From the NCBI GenBank assembly GCA_015501605.1, contig JADNRZ010000037.1, forward strand, positions 62,001-126,000: a stretch of 64,000 nucleotides of DNA, read 5' to 3'. Below are positions 49,765 to 61,927 of the stretch, piece by piece. The notes beneath the pieces are model-generated. The model searched no databases and was not told the DNA's origin. It was given only the letters and a program-made list of their open reading frames with translations. The translations under genes were made by a program, and so were the position numbers. Each line of letters starts with the position of its first letter. Within the stretch, counting starts at the first letter, position 1. Source of the stretch: Panaeolus papilionaceus. Lineage: Eukaryota; Basidiomycota; Agaricomycetes; Agaricales.

Positions 49765-52700
49765 AAGCCTCTCTTTTCTTCCCGTTGGCAATTTCTTTTC
49801 TTTTATTTAAATAATCTTGTTGAGCCCATTCTTCATCGATTTCTTCTATCATTTTCATCCAATTATCTGTTTTTCTTTGTAATCTTAAAAGTTCATGTTC
49901 TGAAGGAAGGGAGTAGTCTATGCCGGTGGTCATACGGTTGAAGGGAATAATAGATATAGCGATAGATTTAGGGGCATGTGGTTTGGAGCGGTGGAATTCA
50001 GTGAGGAGGTCGGGAGCGTCATTCTTCATGCGTGATTCTAATTCCCAAAGTTGGTGTGTTTTGCCATCTGGTAATTTCCATGTGACTAGATATTCAAGGC
50101 GTCCCTGTGTGAGCTTAGAGTCATCAATCGATTGAGGGGACCATGTTTCACTGCGGACATGGAGGGTAACTCGAGGTGGTTGTCTATTGAAGTGGTCTGG
50201 TTTGGTTCGTCGTAGTTTGCTCACATGGAATTTATCGAAGATCTTCCATGAAGGTGGGAGAGCAAGCTGGTACGTTGTAGCTGATTCCTTTTTTATGATC
50301 TTAAAAGGACCTTCTCTGAGTACGTCCAAATCCTTTTTTGGTCTGAGGCTAGTTAATGCTTCCATAGACAACCAAACTTTGTAGCTGAGTTGATATTCTT
50401 CCGGTTTGCGTTTACGGTCATAAAACTTCTTCATATCCTGAGCGGCTCGTTTAAGAGCAGATTCAGTTTCTTGTCTAATCTTGACCAGGTGCTCAAAGAA
50501 TTTATCGTGATCCTTTTCTCCCCTTCTTCTGGTAACATTAAGGCCGGAGTTTACATCATAGCCTTTAGTAACATAGAAAGGAGATTTGCCAGTTGCCGAG
50601 TGAGGATGGTTATTGAGGACAAATTCTGCAATAGGTAGCCATGATACCCAATTGTTCTGACAGTAATTGATGACCATCCGTAAATATGTTTTGAGTTCTT
50701 GGTTGACACGTTCTGTTTGTCCGTCTGTCTGAGGATGATGCGAGGTTGAAACGTTTTGCTTGATACCAAGGAGTTTATTAAGCTCCATTGTAAACTCAGA
50801 TACAAATTTGGGATCACGATTGCTGATCACAACTTCAGGGAACCCTTCGTGCCTCCAGACGTTATCTCTAAAAAGTTTAGCTATGCCTACAGAATTAATC
50901 TGTTTGGTACATGGCATAAGGTAAACCTTTTTTGAGAACCGATCGACTACAACCATAACCGAGTTTTGTCCTTCGCTTTCAGGTAGATCAGTTATGAAAT
51001 CTACCGAAATGTATTGAAAGGGTCTTTCCGGGATAGCATTCGGGTAGAGTTCACCTTGAGGCTTGGACGGCATAACTTTGTTTTTCTGGCAAGTGTGGCA
51101 GCCATCCACGTACTTATTGACATACTGTGTGAGGCCTGACCACCAGAAGTCCCTTGTTACTAGTTCTCAAGTTTTGATCTGACCTGGATGACCAGCGATT
51201 GGAGAATCATGAAGATTTTGAAGGATCTTAAGTTTCAGATCCTCGTCTTTGATCACAATGAGTCCATCTCTGTAGGTGATACCATTTTCCTGGGACCATT
51301 CTGCCTTATCACGAGGGTTGACCGGTACAGGCGATCTTTCCCTGAGTTTCGAAAGGATCTGATTGCCAAGAGATTCAATGACAACAAGTTCAGCATTGTT
51401 GATACATAAGGCCGATATATGTTCCTGTGTCAGAAGGACAATTCCTTCATTGTCTTTCTCGGTACCAAGTTTGAAGTCCGGTCTTCGGGAGAGAGCATCC
51501 GCTTGGGCCATAGTTTTACCACTGACATGCTTGAGAGTGTAGTCATAGTCGGCAAGTGTGCCTGACCATCGTGCTTGTCTTCGGTTTAACTTTCTAGCTG
51601 TCAGGAAATATTTGAGGTTTTTATGATCTGTAAAGATCTCGATTTTCTCCTTGGCACCTTGCAGGTATCTGCGCCATTCTTCAAGAGCTCTCATGATGGC
51701 CAAAAGTTCTCTATCGTGGATTTCGTAGTTTCGTTCCGTAGCGGTAAGGGACTTTGAAAGGAATGCGACTGGTTTCCAGATGTCGTTTTGTTTCTGAGAT
51801 AATACAGCCCCTGTGGCATAGTCACTAGAATCGGCTTCAACACAGAAAGGGTCATTGTCATTAGGAATAGTAAGGACAGCTTGTTCTACAAGTTTCTCTT
51901 TGATCAGATCGAAAGACTGCTGTTATTTAGATCCCCAAGACCATGCTTTATCCTTCTGTGTTAGGTTCCACAGTGGTCTAGCAATATGTGCAAATCGATC
52001 AATGAAACTGCGGTAAAAATTACAGAAGCCTAGGAACTGCTGGACATCTTTGACAGTCTGTGGGACAGGCCATTTTCCGATTGCATTGACTTTCTTGGGG
52101 TCCATGCGCATAGTGCCATTGCCGACAATAACGCCTAGGAATTCGATCTCTTCTTTCTCGAATTCACATTTTTCCGGTTTAAGATATAGTTTGTTGTCTT
52201 TGCAGATCTGAAGGACTTCAGCCACAACTTTACGGTGTTCCTCTAAGGTCTTGGTGTGAACTAGAATGTTGTCCATGTAAATTACAACAACTCCCCTTCT
52301 GATCAGATCTCGGAATAAACTATTGACCATAGTTTGGAATGTGGCAGGGGAATTACATAATCCAAAAAACATGACTGTAGGTTCGAATAATCCATAAGGG
52401 GTAAGGAAAGCTGCCTTGTGCTCATCGCCTTCTTTGATCCTGATGTTATTGAAACCCCATCGGATATCCATCTTGGAGAAGTATTTCGATCCTTTGAGTT
52501 TGGTAATTAAGTCCAAGATAAGTGGAAGTGGATAGGCGTTTTTGACAGTAGCCGCATTCAATGCTTGATAGTCCTGAACAGGTCTAAGTTTCCCATCCTT
52601 CTTTTTGACGAAGAAGAAACCTGATGCCCATGGTGAGTTAGATTCTCTGATCGTGCCTTTAGCAAGTTGTTCTTCAATGAATTCGCGAGTTGCTTCGTCT

Positions 52701-53631
52701 TCAGCTGGTGATACTGGGTAAGATTTGGCAAGTTTGGCAGGTTCTGCTCTGGGTTTGATTTTGATTTCATGGTCCCATTGACGTCTAGGTGGTAATTTTC
52801 GGAAACCTGCCTCTTCAAATACATGTCTGAACATGCGATACTGGGGAGGAACGGCTTCTTCGAATGATTTAGGTAATTGGAGAGCTGCATCTTCAGCTGC
52901 GATCTCAGCTGATTTGCTACCAGAGGTGTAGATACGTAGTTCAGGGATTTCTGTGATATCATCCCAGAAACCAAGTGCAGGGTCTTTGAATCTAAGGGCA
53001 TGATCACCGAAAAATGTGTGGAAAGCGAATTGAGTTTGAGAATCTTTGTCATTCTCTCCCTTGTTAAGGTCTGCGTTTCTTCCGCATTCTCCGGGGCAAC
53101 GTGAAAAGGTAATTTCGCCTGTTAACCAATCGATCTGAGGGTTGTGTCTTTTAAGCCAAGTGTGTCCAATAATCAATCCTTGTTCCCGAGTTGTGTGACG
53201 AAGAGTTTAACCTTCTCGAAATGATCCTGTACTTTCATTACAATTTCGCATTTATGAGTGATTGAACCAGCTTGATTAAACGTGCCGTCTACATTGTAGA
53301 CAGGGATAGCACGATCTAATTTAATAAGTGGGAGCTGTTTCTTCACTGTGAAAGCTTTGTTGATAAAGGAACTAGTTGCGCCGCTGTCCAGGAGTCCGTT
53401 TACAGAGATATGATCTAAGGTATCCGGTTTTACTAGGATTACCTTGATTGGGGTGTGATCACTGTTGATAAGTCCGATTGTTTCAGAATTTTCCGGTAAG
53501 GTGGTCTCATTTTCGATCGTACCAGTGTGATAGATAAAAGAATCATTATTGTAGACACTAATACAAGTAGCTAGATCGAGAATGTCCTTAGGCCCAGCCT
53601 GTTGACCTGCAGGTTGGCCTTCTAAAAATCC
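49763..53631 (-). pseudogene. Gypsy pol polyprotein (PR-RT-RH-IN), broken
   Basis: Read leftward in the -1 frame relative to gag. Protease shows LLDSGATSSFINKAF (near 53380). Reverse transcriptase starts after IIGHTWLKRHNPQIDW and has FFVKKKDGKLR, FGLCNSPATFQ and IYMDNILVHT. RNase H shows EADSSDYATGAVLSQ and TDHKNLKYFLTARKLNRRQARW. Integrase has CHTCQ, SVDFITDLP, SNRDPKF and HPQTDGQTERVNQEL. The tail LEYLVTWKLPDGKTHQLWE resembles a chromodomain. Lesions are a 1-nt frame change near 53183, TAA at 51923-51925 and TGA at 51167-51169. The second catalytic Asp of the YxDD box is Asn (codon AAC, 52268-52270). All the substitutions are explained by transitions. No active polymerase can come from this copy. 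Confidence 0.9.
53622..53631 (-). promoter_or_regulatory. Putative -1 ribosomal frameshift site between gag and pol
   Basis: Coding strand G GAT TTT TAG. The heptamer G-GAT-TTT fits X XXY YYZ in the gag frame loosely and resembles the known retroviral site G-GAU-UUA. The gag stop is the next codon, and the -1 frame reads on into protease without a stop. A downstream pseudoknot was not examined. Confidence 0.55.
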
Positions 53632-54713
53632 TTTAACAATTCAGCACGTTCTTCGGCTGACATTTCATCACGGAGGGCCTTGATCTGTTGAGCGCAGGAG
53701 AGGGCAGTGCGGGGTTTGGTGAGATTAGGGCAGTTCTGGCGGAAATGACCGGGTTGACCACAATGGAAGCATGTGCAAGGGCCAGATCTGGCAGCTCGAT
53801 CAACGTCCATGGCGTTAGGGTCTTTGGAAGTGGAAGCGGTAGGTTGAGGTGCATATGAGGGGCGTGGAACATAGGGGGTACGTGGTGCATAAGTGGGTTT
53901 CGGAGGTGTAGTAGCCTGTTTCTTTGCATATTTTTCTTCTTCTAATTTAGAAGATCGCCATAATCGATCCAATTCTTGAGCCCGATTTAGCCAGTTTTGG
54001 AAGTTGACTGAACCGTCTGTGTTTGTTGCCGGTGCTGGGAATGATTTGTTTAATTGTTGCCTAAGTGCTGGTTGAAGTCCTCTTTTGAATTCTTCAAGGA
54101 TTGCGTTGTCTGCATAACCGGATCTGTTGGCATGTGATACAAAGAGTGTTACATATTCGGCACATGACGAGTTTCCTTGTGTGATGGTTCTCATTGCGTC
54201 GATTGCTGATTGAATGTCAGACCTGATTACCCAGTGTGCTTTAAAACCATTTGTGAAAGTATCCCAGATTGGAAATAACGGGGTAATTCCTGCTTGTCCT
54301 GCTGCGATTCGATTGAAGTTGTCAGCAATGTTTTGCTGTATGCCTTCTCGCCAAATTGTGACCTTGTCCTTGTCTCCGTCTTTGCACCTGCTAAGTGTTA
54401 TGTAGATCTGTTGGTCAAGATCGTTGATCTTGGCTATCCTGAAGTACATTTCCATAGATGTGATGAAACCGTTAACCCGTGCCGTTTCGCCAGTGAAGTA
54501 TTCCGGAAGTTCCGGTTTGAATGTGGTAGGGGATCCTTGTATGACCGCCTGGATCTGAGGGGGATTTGCGATCGCCCATTGGATCTGTGTTGAAATGCCT
54601 TGTAAGGCAGTGTTGGTGGCTGTTTGGCCAGTGAGGTAATTCCCCAATGCCGTGACCAAATTGCCAACAGCGCCAATAAGACTATTGACAGCATCAATGG
54701 CCAGTTGATCCAT
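53622..54713 (-). CDS. Gypsy Gag protein
   Basis: 363-residue intact frame from ATG 54713 to TAG 53622. The capsid-like helical part is at residues ~60-240 (FKPELPEYFTGE...; FIPxW-like LFPIWDTFTNGFKAHW). A proline-rich linker follows. The C-terminus has a CCHC zinc knuckle CFHCGQPGHFRQNC (~325-338) for RNA packaging. The stop codon follows directly on a slippery GGATTTT, through which pol would be made by -1 frameshifting. Confidence 0.92.
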   Translation of the reverse strand: MDQLAIDAVNSLIGAVGNLVTALGNYLTGQTATNTALQGISTQIQWAIANPPQIQAVIQGSPTTFKPELPEYFTGETARVNGFITSMEMYFRIAKINDLDQQIYITLSRCKDGDKDKVTIWREGIQQNIADNFNRIAAGQAGITPLFPIWDTFTNGFKAHWVIRSDIQSAIDAMRTITQGNSSCAEYVTLFVSHANRSGYADNAILEEFKRGLQPALRQQLNKSFPAPATNTDGSVNFQNWLNRAQELDRLWRSSKLEEEKYAKKQATTPPKPTYAPRTPYVPRPSYAPQPTASTSKDPNAMDVDRAARSGPCTCFHCGQPGHFRQNCPNLTKPRTALSCAQQIKALRDEMSAEERAELLKDF

Positions 54714-55231
54714 ATCTACTAACTACAGGTACTTGTATCGATGACAAATATACCTACTAACTACTGCTTACTAACTACTTATAAACTGACTACTAAGAGT
54801 AAACTAAAGCGGGGTCCAAACGGTTGTCCCGGTTATAGTAACGATCACTAATTGATCGAACTCTACTCAAGCGACTGCCGAAAGGACGGGGTCTTTCTCG
54901 AGGAACTACAGAAGCTAACTAAAAATCGTGCTACAAGGGTTTCAACAACCAATGTAGTCTCTTGCTTGTCGTCCTTCAAAGTCTTCTGTCGGAGGGAGTA
55001 CTTTCACTGTCTCGACGTCGGTCGTAAGTTGGTGGTAAGATCAAAGGTTCGGGGTAAAGAAATGGATGGTAGTGGAAAAAATAGAATGGTTTAGCGAGAT
55101 AATGGTAAGGAAATGATAAGTTCGGTCGCGAGTAACACAAGCGGTAGTGAACTAGGAGGGTAGAGGATGATTTCGCGTGGTTCAGCGTTGAGTGCACGTA
55201 ATGGCGGTCAACGGTGAATGTAGCGAGGGGA

Positions 55232-55242
55232 ACCTTCAACTT
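55232..55242 (-). other. Self-priming primer-binding site
   Basis: On the coding strand AAGTTGAAGGT lies one base inside the 5' LTR. It is exactly complementary to ACCTTCAACTT inside the LTR (55265-55275 on the + map). That site lies ~27-34 nt downstream of a TATAAATA box (55302-55309) and so may be the first 11 nt of the transcript. This is the Tf1/sushi self-priming arrangement; no tRNA-type TGG site is present. Confidence 0.75.
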
Positions 55243-55243
55243 A

Positions 55244-55449
55244 TGTCAGAACCAAAGCTAAACCAAGTTGAAGGTAGCGTATCTACTACAATATAGAGTC
55301 GTATTTATAGTACTAGCTAGTTCTACTTATGGTAAGTAATTGGTAACATGAGGTTCTTGCATGTAAACTACGGAAACTGTGCATAGAACGATCATAGAAT
55401 AAAAGAATAAAATATCACGTGTAACGTATGACTAAAGTAGATCATGACA
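55244..55449 (-). repeat. 5' LTR (element orientation)
   Basis: 206-bp LTR with TATAAATA at 55302-55309 on the coding strand, the likely promoter of the element. Confidence 0.97.
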
Positions 55450-56028
55450 TATACCACCACTTTCACATATAAGTAGTTCAAACCTGGCTCCTCCGATTCG
55501 TTTCACTCCTTCTGTAACACCTACCTTGATACCCAGCTGTGCTTTTCATTGACCTCTTTTGACGCTGGGCGTTGTTGATCCCCCGGGAAAGCCCGTTGTG
55601 GGCAATTGCAGTGTTCGACCTGGGGTGTGAATGGGAATTTGTGAATGGCAGGTGCAAGGAACTGGTGGAGTATTGTATGAAGGTAATCAGCGTTGATTGA
55701 GAAGATGGAAAGAAGCATCAGATGGCGGTTGACATGGAAGAGGAGGAGAGATGCAGGGGGATGAAGGTCAGGCGACACAGCCTGTAAGCCGAGAATGATT
55801 TTATTCCTCCACTATGTTCCACCTGGTGCGGAAAACATGTCCAATTCTTGCGTCTCAACTCAACGACGCCGCCAGTCGCAGCAGTCGCTGGAATACCATC
55901 TTCCCGATGGGGCTCTCTATTACATTGACCTTATGCGATAAGGTGGGGTGTCGTACAGTGTTTGTGGGTGGGTGGATGGCAATCTGAGGATGCGCGATAG
56001 CATTGGAAGGGTCTGTAGGTGTACCGGC
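55450..56028. repeat. Tandem-unit spacer between the gypsy element and the solo LTR
   Basis: The CCACCACTTTCAC block resumes directly after the retrotransposon, as in 13715, 19345, 22590 and 61000. I see no gene. Confidence 0.7.
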
Positions 56029-56768
56029 TGTTGTGCGCAGATAATTAAGTGGAACTAGATAATTGTTGAATTGAAGTGATAAAACACTTCAAATGGACTC
56101 TTATATATATTAGATTAACCCATGGAACAATTAGAATAGTGAAATGGGCACTTAGAATTAGACTTGACATATATTTCTGCAGTATTTCGCATTTTTCTCG
56201 TTGTAGGATAAAGATATTTTAGTTTTCTCTTCGGATTCTTACTCGCATTCAAAATAGCTACAGAACGGTATATAGCACTTCATAGTGGCTGAATGTTTGT
56301 GTCATGAATATTTGGATGCTGATATAGTGGACACCTGTTGTCACGCCTCACGGTATCCAGACACAACATGACCAAACAGATGCCTTTTCCTACTATGTCC
56401 CGGAAGGAGACAACAAGAGTTATTGGCTTATACAAAGCATTATTGCTATTTCACATCTATTATCAACTGTGAATAACACATTAGTTTCTTGGCTTGATAG
56501 TGATATTATCTGATCAGTGTTTCACTGGTAGTGGTCTCATTGTGCAAGTTTAACAATAATGTCTTCGTGTATGTACCTACAGTTTATATACCTAGTACTC
56601 GAGTCAGTAAACTACGTGTATGAATAATACACTGACTACTTGTATGAATAAGAGCCTCGGTCATGTATAATATAAGAATCAATATTCATAATATAAGAAT
56701 GTAAATAATAAGCTACGGGAAATGTCCGTTCATCACCGACTACGAGAGTCAGCGAGAATTATTCAACA
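56029..56768. mobile_element. Solo LTR of a retrotransposon
   Basis: 740-bp TG...CA segment (TGTTGTGCGC...TTATTCAACA) flanked by the 5-bp duplication CCGGC (56024-56028, 56769-56773). Array sequence continues on both sides. It has no coding capacity. A solo LTR forms when the two LTRs of a full element recombine. The family cannot be told without a full copy. Confidence 0.8.
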
Positions 56769-59700
56769 CCGGCGTACAATGGTGTTGGGGCCCTACGCTC
56801 ACTCCTCGCTGAAGAGATGGGTATGGAGGGTGATGACTGGGCAGCGCCGAAGGGGAAGAAACAGAAACGAGATCGGGAATGGGGAGTGCAAGTAAGTGGA
56901 CCAATAAGGGCTCAGGGCTCAGACTCTAGGAGGTGCTTGTTTAGGCGTGGACTGAAGTGTGATCGTTTATCTTCTAGCACATCTCACTCTCATCAGCATC
57001 TGTCAGTATGTTGAGTCGCCCTCAACACACTCTCGCACCATTTTCCTTTTGTTCTTCCATACTCTTTCCTGCTTGGCCATCCTTTTGTTGTTACTTCTAT
57101 GGATTTCTTTCTCCTATTTTATTTTATTGTTTTGTCCTGGGCTGTATTCCACGCTGGTCGCTTTCATCGTCTCCGCCATTTTGTGCTTTATCTGTATTCA
57201 CTGATAGATATTCTCATCATTCCACTTCACCTTTTCGTGTAATATGTAATCCAATTCTATATTTTTATATATATAATATGATACAATGCACACAATTATG
57301 TCGGAGTAGTGCGCTTTCGAGCTCTTGGCGTTACCAACAGCCGCCAATGGGAAGTTAGTAAAGTGCGCAGTTGGAGCTGCGACGGTCACAGTGGGATGAA
57401 TCCTCGAGTCTACATTCTACTCCTATCTCCGCTCACCAGTTGTTTCTTTTGTATGCTTTACCTATAATCTCAACTTCACGTCTGTCCACCTCACCCACCT
57501 TTGATATAGCTCATGAAATTGAGAAAACTCCCCCCGTCCGTTCATCGTTGTGATACCTCGAAATACTTTTTCATCTATTTTTTCCATTAGAGAGTGGCGT
57601 TGTCTTCAGGTCCACATGTCTTTCCTGTAACACCCCGAATCATGTCTCGCCCAATCATTGCCCTCATTTCACTCGGGCTCGTGTTACGAACCTCTCTCGT
57701 ACCTGTCCACATTCAATCCCAAGGTTGACGCTCCCGCAACTCGTTTCCTCATTGTTAAACTTGTGCTTGATTCAAGCGTAAGATGAATGGATGAATGGGA
57801 TGGTCGGCTATATGGAGCATGAACTAGCAAGAAGGACAAAGACAGAGAGGTGAAGGTGGTTTAAGGCAGGAACACGGGCGAGCCATCACCAGTTGTGGAC
57901 GTTACAAGTGGCTTGGGCTAGCTATATTTGTGAGTAGTACTCTGAAATACTATCCATCCCCGTTTTCGATGACTTCTCGATGACTTATTTTTCTTAGCTA
58001 TATATATATATGAAATAATGATATTTATTTTTTATCGATACAACACTACCGACTGTCACTGGCCCCAGACTGTATACCAACCTGCACCTCATCCTGAGAA
58101 AGGGTGGTTGGAGCAAAAGGACATCTTCATACTCGTACCCGTATAGATACTCTTTATAACGCACCACTGATATTCAGCGTCGTTATCTGACCAGCCTCCG
58201 TCCTTCTATGTCCGTTGAGCTCCTCGTGGGTAGTCATTGGTATTTACATTGTCCCCTCCTAGACACATTCAAATCAGTATTTTAATATCTAGTGCTCGTC
58301 GCTTATCGCCCTCTGCCCTCTCATTCAAAGGTCTAAGTACCACTGCAGTCGTATGCCGATTTGTCTATGAATAAGACGCAGGCTGCGTAAGATATGTCGT
58401 TTCTTCGTGTCTGAAGACGCATATGCCAATGCTATTTTCAATGCCATACTACACGTCCGTCGTGTACTGTGCAAAGATCGAGGAAACAAGGAGCTGGGAG
58501 GCAAAAAGACACTAACACCTAACATGTTCACGAATATCGGGTTCATGTAGAGGAGGGCGCGCGACAGCCTGGTAGATTACGCTGATGGTCAATTATGGGA
58601 ACGGTACCAGCCTCTGATAATAAAATGGACGAAAACCACACACAGAGCTCAATTAGGGACACTACGAACATCGACATTGACATCGCGCCTACAGCGGATT
58701 GAGCATGTCGGTGTTTGAATTGATGATCAAGGTATGTGAGCCATCAAACTGGGTTGATCCCAAACCACCACCATCGTCTTTCCTCACCTGAGCTGAACGA
58801 CACTCATCTCATTCCCCGCCTCTCTTCCTCTATGTTCTTTATTTAGGTTGAAGATTGGTTGTTACCACCTAGCTACAGTGGCTAGGATTGCGTTGGGTCC
58901 AATCTTGTTGAGCTGGCCTTTTTACGACGTGCTGGTTGCACTATAGAGACTATGGTATCAGGGGTGTCCCTTATGGCTTTCAAAGTCGTTTAAACTAGAT
59001 ATCTGTGCGTATTTCATTTCTTCTTCGTCGCTCTGACTAACATCATCGTTTTCAGTGTGCCTATTTAGAACAATGCTATCATTATGCTATTATTTCCTTT
59101 CTGTCACTGTCCGATGGTCGCATTCTATTAAGTCTACGTCAAGTATCTTTCATACATCCATGACTCCTTCCGCCTCCTCCACTGGCTATTACGCTACAGC
59201 TTATTCGTTCTTCACAAAGTCCTATGGACGTCTAACTCCATTCACTAATTCTTCTTACCATAGATGACCAGCGGCCACGTCCATCACTCCTCTCAATTTA
59301 TGTACTACATGTCGAAGACGAAGGAGCTCGTGAAGAAGTATTGGGCATAGTTATGGTGATTTATCGTCTTGATGGCTTGAAGATGCTGATGATCCGGTTA
59401 AAAAAAGCAGCGGTCATATGGCCAACCTTCTCTCGTTGTACCACATGTGCTCGTGTTGGAGTGCAGGATCGGAATTTGGGTCGGGGTGGGTGGCTGTCAG
59501 CTGGCGAGAGGGGAGCTACGAGTTCAGAACGTTGCGAGAGTTCGGAGTAGGGTTGCTGAGAATATTTGCATGATGGGGCATGTCAATATCAATTCTGATC
59601 ATCACCCATGGCTTACCCTCTTGGAGGAGCGTATACGATGGATGAAAGGCGCAGGTTTTTCTCAAAAATCCGCTCCCAAACTGACGTTTCAACCCCAAGA

Positions 59701-61927
59701 TCTTCAATCTCCCCTTCTGCACCCTGTTACGTTGTCAATGGTGATTAAAGCTCCGGCATGTTATCCCATCCTTTTTCTGCGACTGACTATACCGCAGGCA
59801 TTCTCTCGACGAGACACCCACCCTCCTTCATGAACCTCACCCATAGCCTCCCTGGAATGACGCGCTATCACCCCACCCTTGAATATTCTCATAGAACTCT
59901 CTACCAGTACCATTGTCTCATCTCCGGCGTTCCTGTTCACCCTATATTCATATACCAACCCCGCACAGCTCACTCCAACCTTGTCAAGACTTCCAATGGC
60001 CATCACATCAGGTGTCTTCTTCCTGTTCCCCTCCTCCACCTATACATATAAACGCCCTTCTGCTTCAACTCACAAAAACTCCGCCTTCTTCGTGTTATCA
60101 CCTCACGTCACTCATGGAGGCATCGTTTCAGCCTTGGATAACGCGATGTTCAATGTCCTTAGCCTGTTTTTCTTTCTTTTTTAACCCCAGTTCGTCGTGA
60201 TGGACGCCTGGTGGATATTGTGTGCTGAACGAGTTGGAACAAGGGAGGAAGCGAGAGGGTGGAAGTGGTCGCATGAGGTGACTCGGCGGGCGGACCACAT
60301 GGACCCACGACCACTTTCACCTCTACGTCGAGCTAGGCTCGCGGGATGGGCCTCACTCCTCCTGGAACACCTGCCTTAACACCTCACGCTGCTTTTCATG
60401 GCAGTTCACTGTCTCTGGGCGTCGTTGATGACCCAGGAAACGTTGTTATTGGAGGTGGTCGGAGTATTGGGTGGGGCAGCGCGATGGATGGGATGGTGTC
60501 CCATCTGGATGCGATTGGCATTGAGTTTGGGGCGAAAGAAGGATGGAATGTGGGTTGAAATGGAGGTGGAGACCAAGGAGGGTGATGATGGCTTGAAATG
60601 GGGTAGGAGAGGGTTGGTACTCATAGGAACGATGGATGATTTGAGCAAGATATCTATTTGTGAGTCAAATTCTCCGATTATCACTCCTGCTTTTGCAGTC
60701 GATATCTGACTGGACTTCAGTATCGTGTATTTAGATCGAATAATGGCATTTTTATTATCAAATTACGGGTTTGAGAGCTACTTGCAGTCAGTGATTGTGC
60801 TCGCCGTGTTTCCCTTATGCTCCAACCCCACCACATTTTCCCCTCCCCTCGTCATCGTCACCAATGCCATCCCTGACGGGAACACTTAACACGTCTGGCT
60901 CACCCAGTGTAACAACACTGTCGCCTATCCATTGTCAACCCCAGGAGGGAGCGCAAGAATCAGTGGCTGTGCGTGTGCAAGGAGCTGCGACGTGGACATG
61001 TACCACCACTTTCGCGTCGAGGTCAAGGTTCTGTCCGCTGATCGGCCTCAAATCTCTTGGACCATGAACCTAAACATCCTACCCTACTTTTCATGAATTT
61101 CCACCGGCTCTGGTCGTCACCGATGCCCCAAGAAAGCTTGTTGTTAAAGGTGGTCAGAATGTCATGTTCGGCATAGGGTTAACGACGGGAGGTGCAAGGA
61201 ACCTGTGGAGTCACGTTGACAGACAATGACTGTCGATTCAAAGGATGGAAAGGAGCATCTGGCCGCCATCGCGTCTGTTGATGTCTCCACTCTCGAGTCG
61301 CTGTCATGGTTACAGTACTATCTCCCCGACGGGATTCTTCACTGCGTTCGCAATATGCGACGAGGTGGGGTGTCGCATTGTGTTAGCACGCGGATGGATG
61401 GCGATAGCCTGAGAGGGCTGCGCGAGAGCATTGGAATGGTGGATTGCAGAAGGACCTTGGTTTTAGGGCCATATTGGGGTAATGTCGCGAGGGACGAAGG
61501 GATTTCGCTTGCTTCTCAGTGAAGCGATGGGTATCGATTCTGGAAGCGACCATTTGTTGTCTAAATTGTGTGCAAGGAGGCTGACGAGAGTGGGGGGTAC
61601 CCAAAGGGACGATGTAGCTGACATTCGGGGATTGGAGCACAAGCACGGGGAGTGATAAAGGTCATCCGCGAGGCTGCAGGACGTGCTCATAGGGACATGG
61701 CCTGACCGTCTTCTTGCCTGAAATGCTGAAAACGCCTGGATGAAACTAAGAAGATATAGACACATTTATCGGTTACGCATTTCGTGATATGAATTGTGGT
61801 TGTACTGTAGTATACAGGGACTGAATATGCGGGAGCTGTGTGATAAGATAAAATATTGAACGATCACCTACCTAAGATAATCGGGACGCTTGCCTCCTTT
61901 CTGACACGCGCCCGACTATCCATCACA
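56769..61927. repeat. 3' flank of a lost GTPase and full spacer of the next unit
   Basis: 56790-56950 continues the spacer block after the solo LTR. 56960-57330 matches the GTPase 3' flank, without a GTPase coding region before it, so that copy is deleted. 57330-58330 is diverged and I see nothing in it. From 58380 to 61927 the spacer follows 20040-23530 closely. The frame at 61226-61522 shares LPDGILHCV..MRRGGVSHCVS with 22928-23152, but no function is recognised. Confidence 0.65.

Larger units (their letters stand above)
49546..55449 (-). mobile_element. Ty3/gypsy (chromovirus-like) LTR retrotransposon
   Basis: 5,904-bp element read leftward, flanked by the 5-bp duplication TATAC (49541-49545, 55450-55454). 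The 206-bp LTRs (TGTCA...TGACA) differ at only two T/C positions, so the insertion is young. The order gag, protease, reverse transcriptase, RNase H, integrase and a C-terminal chromodomain-like region is that of Ty3/gypsy elements. The primer-binding site points to Tf1-type self-priming. Pol carries a frameshift, two stops and a changed active-site residue, so this copy could only move with proteins from elsewhere. Confidence 0.95.
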
